Shown: in pieces, positions 1-6,205 of the stretch | Layout of the letters: each line of letters begins with the position of its first letter | How positions within the stretch are numbered: the first letter of the stretch is position 1 | Source of the DNA: Clostridiaceae bacterium | GTDB taxonomy: Bacteria; Bacillota; Clostridia; Saccharofermentanales; UBA5734 | Reading direction: 5' to 3' | Assembly (NCBI GenBank): GCA_012519875.1 | Contig: JAAYPL010000040.1 | Coordinates: 1-19,840, forward strand | DNA: 19,840 nucleotides | Translations under genes and position numbers: made by a program | The notes under the pieces: generated by a model | Database searches by the model: none | Told to the model about the DNA's origin: nothing | Seen by the model: only the letters and a program-made list of their open reading frames with translations

Positions 1-261
1 AATCCGGGAGCCAAAGCCGTTAATTTGGGCACGGGCCGCGGCTATAGTGTCTTGGAACTGGTTCAAGCCTTTGAACAGGCCAGCGGCCGGACAATCCCTT
101 ACCAAATTGTGGGCAGAAGAGCCGGGGATATTGCCGAAAGTTTTGCCGACCCGAGCAAGGCCAAAACCGTCTTGGGCTGGCAGGCCGTACATTCTTTGGC
201 AGATATGTGTGCGGATACGTGGCGCTGGCAGTCTGCCAACCCGGAAGGTTATGGCGAATAA
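1..261 (+). CDS. galE: UDP-glucose 4-epimerase, C-terminal part (5' end outside window)
   Basis: The reading frame is open from base 1 to a TAA at 259-261 and gives the last 86 residues of an extended short-chain dehydrogenase/reductase of the GalE type. Family marks are the VNLGTGRGYSV stretch near the start of the fragment, the GRRAGDI segment that contacts the nucleotide-sugar, and the closing pattern S-K-A-K-x-x-L-G-W followed by the terminal W-x-W region. GalE interconverts UDP-glucose and UDP-galactose in the cytoplasm with bound NAD, supplying galactosyl units for glycans. The catalytic Y-x-x-x-K and the Rossmann glycine motif lie upstream of the window, so a related epimerase (UDP-GlcNAc or UDP-glucuronate type) cannot be fully excluded. 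No clear terminator follows the stop codon. Confidence 0.85.
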   Translation, partial: NPGAKAVNLGTGRGYSVLELVQAFEQASGRTIPYQIVGRRAGDIAESFADPSKAKTVLGWQAVHSLADMCADTWRWQSANPEGYGE

Positions 262-321
262 TTAAGTTTTCGAAAAATTTTTATTAAAGTTGGCTTTACC
301 CGAAATTCGTTGTTGTTTTGG

Positions 322-330
322 TGGTATAAT
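322..330 (+). promoter_or_regulatory. Extended -10 promoter upstream of the LCP gene
   Basis: A TGG immediately followed by a perfect TATAAT (325-330) matches the extended -10 form of a sigma-A promoter. No good -35 box lies 16-18 bases upstream, which fits extended -10 promoters. It sits about 75 bases before the GTG start of the LCP gene in the galE-LCP gap. This is inferred from sequence pattern only. Confidence 0.5.
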
Positions 331-403
331 ACATGGGTTTGAGTAGAAATCATTTCATCACCTTTCATTTCCTGAAGTGAAAGGAAACCGGAGGACAATT
401 CCT

Positions 404-1756
404 GTGAAACGAAGAACGTCGGCCCGAGATAAAAGCGGCCGCAACCAAGCAATGAGAAACACATCATCCAGGGTTTCCGCCCAACGCCAACGCTCCGCGA
501 AACGCAAAAAAAGAGCCGTTGTTGCGATCATTATCGTTTTGGCGATCATCCTTGCGATGTTTGCCGGTGTGTTTATTTATCTCCGTATTCTTGCCGGTCG
601 TATGCATTATGTCGATCCGGGCAAGGAAACCATACCCAGCCAATACAACCTGCCGACCGAAAGTCTGGTCAACCCGGTTCCCTCGGTCAAGGAAATCATG
701 AACATCCTGCTGCTTGGCGTCGATACCCGTGATGCCGACAGTTTTGGCGAACGGTCCGACGCCATGATGATCCTGACCATCGACCAATCAACCGGCAAGA
801 TCAAGCTGGCTTCTTTGCAGCGCGACATGCTTGTGTACATTCCGGGTGTTCGTGAGCCCCAAAAAATCAATGCCGCCAATGCCTTGGGCGGACCGATGCT
901 GTCGGTTCGTGTGGTTAACGAGACTTTCCGTCTCGATATCAAGCGATACATGGTTGTCAACATGCAAGGAATGAAAGAAATCGTCGATCTGGCCGGTGGA
1001 ATCTGGGTCGATGTCAGTCGGGCGGAAATACCTCATATTGCGCCACGGCCTGAGGCGCCCGGCCGGCAGAAACTCAACGGCAGCCAGGCGGTGTCATTTT
1101 CCCGTATCCGTGCCATTGACAGCGACTATGGCCGCATGAACCGCCAGCGCACGGTGATTCAAGCTTTGTTGGATGCTTTCATGCAGGCTGATCTGGTGAC
1201 CAAAAACAACATGATTTCCGAGGGCCTTGGTTGTGTCACAACCAATATGAGTGTCAGCGAATTATTGGATATCGGTCTTAATACCATTCCCAAACTGGAC
1301 ACGAGAATTGAGCAGTTGCAAATTCCCATCAAGGGTTATTTCCGTGAATACAGCGGAAACAGCTGGGTTAATTTGTGCGATTTTAATGGCATGATTCCCT
1401 TGTTGCAGGAATTCATTTTTGGTCGGATCTATCCGTTTGATCCGGTCAAGGTCATTCCCGGCGCGCCCAATTCAGGTGTTGCGCTGCCGTCACCGCGGCC
1501 GACGACCACGGCCGGCACAACAGCAGAGGTGACTACCAGTCCTGAGAGCACTCCTGTTGAAACAACCGTGGAGACCGAGGCAACCACGGTTCCCCCGGAA
1601 ACAAGTTCACCCACCTCCGGGACTACCCTCGAGACCACCCGTGAAACGACCGCAGAGACCGAGGCAACAACAGCAGAACCCGAACCGACAACTGCTTCAA
1701 CGACAACGGTTGCGGAAACAACCGCAACCGGTGCGGAGACATCGGCTACGGAATAA
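404..1756 (+). CDS. LytR-CpsA-Psr (LCP) family cell-wall polymer ligase with Thr-rich C-terminal tail
   Basis: The protein has 450 residues from a GTG at 404. I chose that start because GGAGGA (390-395) lies 8 bases before it; a GTG at 377 would add nine residues but lacks such a site. A basic N-terminus (to about residue 37) precedes one membrane helix (about 38-60), so the rest should be outside the cell. The LCP domain shows LLLGVDTR (102-109), SDAMMILTID (118-127), SLQRDM (137-142) with the conserved Arg-Asp, KINAANALGG (154-163), and FSRIR...YGRMNRQR (about 231-249). LCP enzymes move lipid-linked anionic glycopolymers such as wall teichoic acid onto peptidoglycan. The last 90 or so residues (about 361-450) are almost all Thr, Glu, Ala, Pro and Ser, probably disordered. 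The specific glycopolymer substrate is unknown. An extended -10 promoter precedes the gene, and a CvpA-family gene follows 42 bases downstream. Confidence 0.92.
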   Translation: MKRRTSARDKSGRNQAMRNTSSRVSAQRQRSAKRKKRAVVAIIIVLAIILAMFAGVFIYLRILAGRMHYVDPGKETIPSQYNLPTESLVNPVPSVKEIMNILLLGVDTRDADSFGERSDAMMILTIDQSTGKIKLASLQRDMLVYIPGVREPQKINAANALGGPMLSVRVVNETFRLDIKRYMVVNMQGMKEIVDLAGGIWVDVSRAEIPHIAPRPEAPGRQKLNGSQAVSFSRIRAIDSDYGRMNRQRTVIQALLDAFMQADLVTKNNMISEGLGCVTTNMSVSELLDIGLNTIPKLDTRIEQLQIPIKGYFREYSGNSWVNLCDFNGMIPLLQEFIFGRIYPFDPVKVIPGAPNSGVALPSPRPTTTAGTTAEVTTSPESTPVETTVETEATTVPPETSSPTSGTTLETTRETTAETEATTAEPEPTTASTTTVAETTATGAETSATE

Positions 1757-1798
1757 AAATTTCCAAATTCTTATGACGGATCGGGAAGGAGGATTCGC

Positions 1799-2449
1799 AT
1801 GTTGCTGGATATTATTTTAGGTGTGATTATTCTGATTAATATCGTACTTGGGCTTAAGCGCGGTCTCCTTGTGATGCTGGGGCGCCTGGCCTTGCTGGTG
1901 CTGGTATTGGCGGTGGCCTTGCTCCTGTCGGCTCCCCTGACGGCAAAACTCACCGAATCGGCACTTTTGGCTCCATTTGCCGAAAGCATCACCGAGAATA
2001 TTCTGGCCCCGCTCTCGCAAACCGCCACCAGCATCGGCGCGGCAGTGGAAAGTTTCGGTCTGCCGCAGATGCTGGAAGACCTGATGCAAAAATACTTGCC
2101 GAACCAAGAGAGCAGCCTGACGCAGGCTTTCCCGGAGTTCAGCGCTGTCTTGGTTAAATTTGCTTTGAACGCATTGGTTTTCCTGATTATCTTCATTATT
2201 ATGGTTCTTCTGATCAGTTTGTTGACCCGTGCGTTAACCAAGGCGGCTGACAAAATCCCTTTGGTTGGTTCGGCCAACCGCTTAGGCGGCTTTTTTGCCG
2301 GGCTTCTGATCGGTCTGATTCAGATTTCGGTTCTGTTGCTTGTTCTGGGCTTTATCGCGCCGCTGATCGATCCGGTGGCCGGCTGGCTGGCTGACTCCTG
2401 GATTGCCGGTCAATTTTTTGCAATCGATATTTTGTCGTTGATATTCTAA
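1799..2449 (+). CDS. CvpA-family integral membrane protein
   Basis: The protein has 216 residues and is very hydrophobic. The ATG at 1799 has AAGGAGG (1786-1792) 6 bases upstream. Features typical of the CvpA (colicin V production) family are the N-terminal helix pair with an N-I-V-L-G-L-K-R-G-L turn at about residues 14-24, a long central helix at about 119-142, and a closing helix region with the glycine-rich G-G-F-F-A-G-L-L-I-G stretch near 162-171. The segment between about 45 and 110 is more polar and may be an extramembrane loop. CvpA proteins were first linked to colicin V export in Escherichia coli and more recently to envelope integrity, but their biochemical role is unsettled. The gene follows the LCP gene by 42 bases and probably shares its transcript. 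The groESL promoter starts about 10 bases after its stop codon. Confidence 0.8.
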   Translation: MLLDIILGVIILINIVLGLKRGLLVMLGRLALLVLVLAVALLLSAPLTAKLTESALLAPFAESITENILAPLSQTATSIGAAVESFGLPQMLEDLMQKYLPNQESSLTQAFPEFSAVLVKFALNALVFLIIFIIMVLLISLLTRALTKAADKIPLVGSANRLGGFFAGLLIGLIQISVLLLVLGFIAPLIDPVAGWLADSWIAGQFFAIDILSLIF

Positions 2450-2458
2450 ATTCACCTC

Positions 2459-2487
2459 TTGACAAAAAGCCGTTCAGCGTCTATATT
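2459..2487 (+). promoter_or_regulatory. Sigma-A promoter of groESL
   Basis: TTGACA (2459-2464, perfect -35) is separated by exactly 17 bases from TATATT (2482-2487, one mismatch from consensus). Transcription should start near 2494, just before the CIRCE operator, so a bound repressor would block initiation or early elongation. This is the strongest promoter in the window by match to consensus. Confidence 0.9.
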
Positions 2488-2498
2488 TATTTTTGGAG

Positions 2499-2525
2499 TT
2501 AGCACTCTCGATCAAAGAGTGCTAA
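2499..2525 (+). promoter_or_regulatory. CIRCE operator (HrcA binding site)
   Basis: TTAGCACTC (2499-2507), a 9-base spacer, and GAGTGCTAA (2517-2525) form the exact CIRCE consensus inverted repeat with no mismatch. CIRCE is bound by the HrcA repressor, whose activity depends on GroEL, so the operon is induced when chaperonin is titrated by unfolded protein. Its place between the -10 box and the groES start is the standard one. An hrcA gene is not in this window but is predicted elsewhere in the genome. Confidence 0.97.
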
Positions 2526-2568
2526 TTTCGTCAAAAAGAATTGCTTGAAGAATAAAGGAGGCATCAAC

Positions 2569-2853
2569 ATGACCATCAAACCTTTAGGTGACCGCGTTGT
2601 CATCAAGATGATCGAAGTGGAAGAAACAACCAGGGGCGGCATCGTTCTGCCGGGTTCGGCCAAGGAAAAACCGCAGGTGGCCGAGATTACGGCTGTCGGT
2701 CCCGGCGGCAATATTGACGGGAAAGAAGTCGTCATGCAGGTCAAAGTCGGTGATCGGGTGCTGATCAGCAAGTATGCCGGAACCGAGATCAAAATCAACA
2801 ACGTTGAATACACTATTCTGAAGCAGAGCGACATTCTTGCGATTGTCGAATAA
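2569..2853 (+). CDS. groES: Co-chaperonin GroES
   Basis: The protein has 94 residues, the usual GroES length. The ATG at 2569 is set by AAAGGAGG (2554-2561) 7 bases upstream; the TTG at 2545 has no such support. It begins with the family pattern I-K-P-L-G-D-R-V-V-I-K (about residues 3-13), has the mobile loop with E-E-T-T-R-G-G-I-V-L-P (about 18-28) that docks on GroEL, and ends with the barrel strand ending in S-D-I-L-A-I-V-E. GroES forms a seven-membered lid over the GroEL cavity in the cytoplasm. It is the first gene of the CIRCE-controlled operon; groEL starts 32 bases downstream. Confidence 0.98.
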   Translation: MTIKPLGDRVVIKMIEVEETTRGGIVLPGSAKEKPQVAEITAVGPGGNIDGKEVVMQVKVGDRVLISKYAGTEIKINNVEYTILKQSDILAIVE

Positions 2854-2885
2854 GTCCTGAAATAAAGAACCGGAGGTATACAATT

Positions 2886-4508
2886 ATGGCAAAAGATCTT
2901 AAATACGCAGAAGATGCCAGACATTCACTGGAAAGAGGCGTCAACAAACTGGCAGATACCGTCAAGATTACACTGGGCCCCAAAGGCCGCAATGTCGTGC
3001 TGGATAAGAAATACGGCTCACCGGTTGTCACCAACGATGGTGTGACCATCGCCAAGGAAATTGAACTGGAAGACCGTTATGAAAATATGGGCGCTCAACT
3101 GGTCAAGGAAGTTGCGACCAAGACCAACGATGTAGCCGGTGACGGCACGACCACCGCCACCCTGTTGGCTCAGGCCATCGTGCGCGAAGGAATCAAAAAC
3201 ATCGCCGCCGGAGCCAATCCGATGATTCTCGGCAAGGGCATCGTGCTGGCTGTTGATGCCGCGGTGAAAGGAATTGCCAACAGCTCAAAAAGCATTGACG
3301 GCAAACATGACATCACGCGGGTTGCTTCGATTTCCGCCAATGACGATATTATCGGCGAACTGATTGCCGATGCGATGGAAAAGGTCACCTCGGACGGCGT
3401 CATTACCGTGGAAGAGTCCAAGACTATGGGTACCGACCTGGAGATCGTCGAAGGCATGCAGTTTGACCGTGGCTATGTGTCTCCTTACATGGTAACCGAT
3501 TCGGACAAAATGGAAGCCGTACTGGATGATCCTTATATCTTGATTACCGACAAAAAAATCTCCAACATTCAAGAAATCCTGCCGATTCTCGAAAAGATCG
3601 TTCAGGCGGGTAAAAAGCTGGTGATCGTCGCTGAAGATGTCGAGGGTGAAGCCTTGGCGACTCTGCTGGTCAACAAGCTGCGCGGAACCTTTACCTGTGT
3701 TGCGGTCAAGGCTCCCGGCTTTGGCGACCGCCGCAAAGCCATGTTGCAGGATATCGCTGTTCTGACCGGTGGTCAGGTTATTACGGAAGAACTGGGTCTC
3801 GATCTTAAGGAAACCACAATCGAGCAACTTGGGCGTGCCCGCCAGGTCAAGGTCCAAAAGGAAAACACCATTATTGTTGATGGTGCCGGAAGTGATAGCG
3901 AGATCAAAGCTCGTATCGGTTCCATCCGTGCGCAGATCGAGGAGACCACGTCGGATTTTGATCGTGAAAAACTGCAGGAACGCTTGGCCAAACTTTCCGG
4001 CGGTGTTGCTGTTATCCGGGTTGGTGCAGCCACCGAAACCGAGATGAAAGAGAAAAAACTCAGGATCGAAGACGCGCTGGCAGCAACGCGCGCAGCGGTC
4101 GAAGAAGGTATTGTGCCCGGTGGCGGAACTGTTCTGATCGATGTCATTCCGGAAATTACACCTCTGTTGGATGAAAGCATCGGTGATGTGCAAACCGGTG
4201 TCCGCATTGTAGCCAAAGCGCTGGAAGAGCCCTTGCGCCAGATCGTGACCAACGCCGGTCTTGACGGCAGTGTTGTTTGCGAAAAAGTCAAGAACAGCCC
4301 GCGCGGTGTCGGCTTTGACGTCATGGCCGAAGATCTGGTTGACATGATGGAAGCCGGCATTGTTGATCCGGCCAAGGTCACCCGCTCGGCACTCCAGAAT
4401 GCGGCATCCATTGCCTCGATTCTGCTGACAACCGAGGCTGTCGTCTGTGATATTCCTGAGCCTGAGCCGCCGATGCCGGCTGCCGGGCCCGGAGCAGGCA
4501 TGTATTAA
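2886..4508 (+). CDS. groEL: Chaperonin GroEL
   Basis: The protein has 540 residues, a full-length group I chaperonin. The ATG at 2886 has GGAGGT (2872-2877) 8 bases upstream. It shows the ATP-binding T-L-G-P-K-G-R-N-V (28-36), N-D-G-V-T (50-54), the G-D-G-T-T-T loop (85-90) with the catalytic Asp, the V-G-A-A-T-E-T-E-M-K-E-K-K segment, and the family signature A-A-V-E-E-G-I-V-P-G-G-G. Fourteen subunits form a double ring that folds proteins with GroES using ATP. The C-terminus ends in a short Pro/Gly/Ala tail finishing G-A-G-M-Y instead of the usual Gly-Gly-Met repeats. The operon ends at the terminator that follows. Confidence 0.99.
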   Translation: MAKDLKYAEDARHSLERGVNKLADTVKITLGPKGRNVVLDKKYGSPVVTNDGVTIAKEIELEDRYENMGAQLVKEVATKTNDVAGDGTTTATLLAQAIVREGIKNIAAGANPMILGKGIVLAVDAAVKGIANSSKSIDGKHDITRVASISANDDIIGELIADAMEKVTSDGVITVEESKTMGTDLEIVEGMQFDRGYVSPYMVTDSDKMEAVLDDPYILITDKKISNIQEILPILEKIVQAGKKLVIVAEDVEGEALATLLVNKLRGTFTCVAVKAPGFGDRRKAMLQDIAVLTGGQVITEELGLDLKETTIEQLGRARQVKVQKENTIIVDGAGSDSEIKARIGSIRAQIEETTSDFDREKLQERLAKLSGGVAVIRVGAATETEMKEKKLRIEDALAATRAAVEEGIVPGGGTVLIDVIPEITPLLDESIGDVQTGVRIVAKALEEPLRQIVTNAGLDGSVVCEKVKNSPRGVGFDVMAEDLVDMMEAGIVDPAKVTRSALQNAASIASILLTTEAVVCDIPEPEPPMPAAGPGAGMY

Positions 4509-4518
4509 TCCATTTGTG

Positions 4519-4537
4519 GCCTGAGCCGAACTCAGGC
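4519..4537 (+). other. Short perfect hairpin just after groEL
   Basis: GCCTGAG (4519-4525) and CTCAGGC (4531-4537) form a perfect 7-bp stem around the 5-base loop CCGAA, starting 10 bases after the groEL stop. It has no T-run, so it is unlikely to terminate alone. It may protect the 3' end of the mRNA or assist the larger terminator that follows. Confidence 0.5.
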
Positions 4538-4554
4538 ATATAAATGATCTTACC

Positions 4555-4628
4555 GAATCCCCGAGCAACGGTTGGTCTGCACCTGCGCGGCAGTGCACAA
4601 ACCGTTTGCCCGGGGATTCCTTGTTTTT
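4555..4628 (+). terminator. Rho-independent terminator of groESL
   Basis: GAATCCCCG (4555-4563) pairs with CGGGGATTC (4611-4619) over 9 bp. After one A-C mismatch the stem continues with GCAA/TTGC (4565-4568 with 4606-4609) and, past a single-base bulge, CGGTT/AACCG (4569-4573 with 4600-4604). A further TGCAC/GTGCA arm (4578-4582, 4594-4598) can form at the top. TTGTTTTT (4621-4628) follows the stem directly. It lies about 45 bases after groEL and separates the heat-shock operon from the next gene. Confidence 0.8.
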
Positions 4629-4652
4629 GTCGGGGAAATCTTGAATGGTTGG

Positions 4653-4681
4653 TTGTTTGTTGGACCGGCATACGCTATGAT
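4653..4681 (+). promoter_or_regulatory. Putative sigma-A promoter for the 4725 gene
   Basis: TATGAT (4676-4681, one mismatch) is preceded at 17 bases by TTGTTT (4653-4658, a weak -35). It lies just after the groESL terminator and 43 bases before the ATG at 4725, as expected for a separate transcription unit. Pattern-based inference only. Confidence 0.5.
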
Positions 4682-4724
4682 AAGTCTTAAGATTTGAGCC
4701 AAGGTCAGCCTGGAGGAAATTCTC

Positions 4725-5267
4725 ATGGATAATATTAATGTGCGCAAAGACGATGTTTTTTTGGAAAAAATCGTTGCCAGACGCAAAACCGGCAAAGATT
4801 ATTTGAAAATTGCCGCGGTCATCATCGGTGCGCTGGTGGTTCTGTTTTTGTTGGTCCTCTTTAATCAGGTGGTTGGCTTTTTGACACCGCTGCTGTTGGT
4901 CGGAGCGGGCTACGCATTTTATATGCTCCTGACCGGTATGAGCATTGAATACGAATATATCGTGACCAATGGCGATCTTGACATTGATCAAATAATCGCC
5001 CGGCGCAAACGTAAAAGAATATACAGTTGCCAGGCCAAAGACATGGAAATAATCGCCAAGCTGGACAGTGACGAATGGCGGCAGGCGCAACGGCAAACCG
5101 GACGCAAATTATTGGACTGTTCGGCTGTTTTTAATTCACCGGACAACTGGTTCATTTTATCTGAATACAAAAACCAAAGAGTGACGGTTGTTTTTGAGCC
5201 GGATGAACGTATGCTCAGGAATCTGCGCCGTTTCAATCCCAGTAAAGTCAAATATATTCCACATTGA
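4725..5267 (+). CDS. Small two-helix membrane protein, possibly PH-like cytoplasmic domain (function unknown)
   Basis: The protein has 180 residues from an ATG preceded by GGAGGA (4712-4717). A charged N-terminus (D-D-V-F-L-E-K-I-V-A-R-R-K, about 9-21) leads into two adjacent membrane helices (about 27-49 and 50-70) with a very short turn, so both ends probably lie in the cytoplasm. The remaining soluble part begins Y-E-Y-I-V-T-N-G-D-L-D-I-D (about 76-88) followed by a basic R-R-K-R-K-R cluster (93-98). This layout resembles a small uncharacterised family common in Clostridia (I believe DUF6106, from memory) and recalls bacterial PH-like domains that follow a helix hairpin. The gene has its own predicted promoter and is followed after 16 bases by the acyl-ACP thioesterase gene, so the two are probably co-transcribed. 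I cannot assign a function. Confidence 0.75.
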   Translation: MDNINVRKDDVFLEKIVARRKTGKDYLKIAAVIIGALVVLFLLVLFNQVVGFLTPLLLVGAGYAFYMLLTGMSIEYEYIVTNGDLDIDQIIARRKRKRIYSCQAKDMEIIAKLDSDEWRQAQRQTGRKLLDCSAVFNSPDNWFILSEYKNQRVTVVFEPDERMLRNLRRFNPSKVKYIPH

Positions 5268-5283
5268 ACAGGACGGATGAATA

Positions 5284-6117
5284 ATGATTGACGAACCACT
5301 TCTTAGTGCCGGACACCCCGGCCCTTATAGTTTTACCATTCGCGGCACCGACACGGATCCTGAGGATCGCCTGCACCTGTTTGCCCTTTTGTCATATATG
5401 CAGGAAGCGGCATTTTTTAATGCTGAGGCCGGAGGATTGGGGACGACTTTTTTGGACGGGCAAGGTTTGTGTTGGATTCTGATCCGGCTTGCCATCCGCT
5501 TGGACCGGCTGCCGCAATGGGGCGGTCGCGTGGTTGTCAATACTTGGAACCGAGGTTGCCGCCGTCTGACCTGGATCAGAGATTTCACGTTTTTCGACCA
5601 GCAGGGCAACTTTTTCGGGGCGGCATCCTCCGAATGGATTATCGCGGATAAAAGCAACCATCGGCCGCAAAAACCGGATGTTCTGCCGGTCGTAGCCCCG
5701 ATTCCGCAATCCGATCAAAGTGCGTTACCAGAGGAAATCCGCCGGCTGCCGCGCTTGGAGATACGCCCCGATGACAAGCCGGTTTTGACCCAGTTTGCCG
5801 ATTTCAGCGACATTGATCGCAACGGTCATGTCAATAATACGCGTTATGCTGCGTGGTGCATGAATGCCCTTCATGTCTTTGCCGGTGAGCGCGCTGCCGG
5901 ATGCCGTGTATCCGAGCTGGACATTCATTTTGTCAGTGAAGTTCGGCAGGGCGATAAACTTGTTTTTTATTGTCAACAGATTGAGGATCAGACGCCCGGC
6001 AGCTTATATCGTGTTGAGTCCCGACGTGCGTCTGTTGGAGATCAAGTGGTCTTTCGAGCCGATGTACGCCTGACACCGGCCCCGGAGCGACCTGAATTCC
6101 GAACAATTGTGAACTGA
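5284..6117 (+). CDS. Acyl-ACP thioesterase (FatA/FatB-type, double hotdog)
   Basis: The protein has 277 residues, the usual length of bacterial acyl-ACP thioesterases. The ATG at 5284 is preceded by a weak AGGACGGA (5270-5277); a nearer ATG at 5277 stops after four codons. The N-terminal hotdog domain spans about residues 16-128, with the helix S-Y-M-Q-E-A-A near 37-43. The second covers about 160-270 and holds the diagnostic D-I-D-R-N-G-H-V-N-N-T-R-Y (176-188), whose Asp, Asn and His are the expected active-site residues. The enzyme hydrolyses acyl-ACP to release free fatty acid and ends chain elongation in type II fatty acid synthesis. Related bacterial enzymes occur mostly in anaerobic Firmicutes and Bacteroidetes. 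Chain-length preference cannot be read from the sequence. No fatty-acid synthesis genes are adjacent. Confidence 0.9.
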   Translation: MIDEPLLSAGHPGPYSFTIRGTDTDPEDRLHLFALLSYMQEAAFFNAEAGGLGTTFLDGQGLCWILIRLAIRLDRLPQWGGRVVVNTWNRGCRRLTWIRDFTFFDQQGNFFGAASSEWIIADKSNHRPQKPDVLPVVAPIPQSDQSALPEEIRRLPRLEIRPDDKPVLTQFADFSDIDRNGHVNNTRYAAWCMNALHVFAGERAAGCRVSELDIHFVSEVRQGDKLVFYCQQIEDQTPGSLYRVESRRASVGDQVVFRADVRLTPAPERPEFRTIVN

Positions 6118-6139
6118 CGCTCTTGGGGCGGCAGGTTTT

Positions 6140-6148
6140 TGCTATAAT
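6140..6148 (+). promoter_or_regulatory. Extended -10 promoter of the transporter operon
   Basis: TGC directly followed by a perfect TATAAT (6143-6148) forms an extended -10 element. The -35 region is weak (CTCTTG at 6120-6125 with 17-base spacing). It lies 58 bases before the ATPase start, in the only sizeable gap between the thioesterase and transporter genes. Confidence 0.6.
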
Positions 6149-6169
6149 CAGATGATGTAAAAAGATAAT

Positions 6170-6190
6170 CTCCCGGAACAACCGGGGGAG
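6170..6190 (+). other. GC-rich hairpin in the 5' leader of the transporter operon
   Basis: CTCCCGG (6170-6176) and CCGGGGGAG (6182-6190) can pair around the loop AACAA, with two unpaired G. The stem ends 3 bases before the ribosome-binding site AGGAGGG (6194-6200). It could stabilise the leader or affect translation; no ligand-binding riboswitch structure is recognisable. Confidence 0.4.
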
Positions 6191-6205
6191 TGCAGGAGGG
6201 ATAGG

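Noticed and set aside
1555..1756. Possible mini-CRISPR or tandem repeat array in the repetitive LCP 3' end
   Set aside because: The repeats are imperfect, in frame and encode a Thr/Glu-rich tail; spacing and sequence do not fit CRISPR.
3285..5096. A 603-codon open frame on the minus strand opposite groEL and the following gene
   Set aside because: It is antisense to groEL, crosses its terminator, has no ribosome site or recognisable domain, and its composition is that of a shadow of a strongly biased gene. Long antisense frames over groEL are common.
6079..6140. Possible terminator after the thioesterase gene (GCCCC...GGGGC followed by TTTTT)
   Set aside because: The stem is short with a large internal loop, the T-run is six bases beyond the stem, and the region overlaps the likely transporter promoter.
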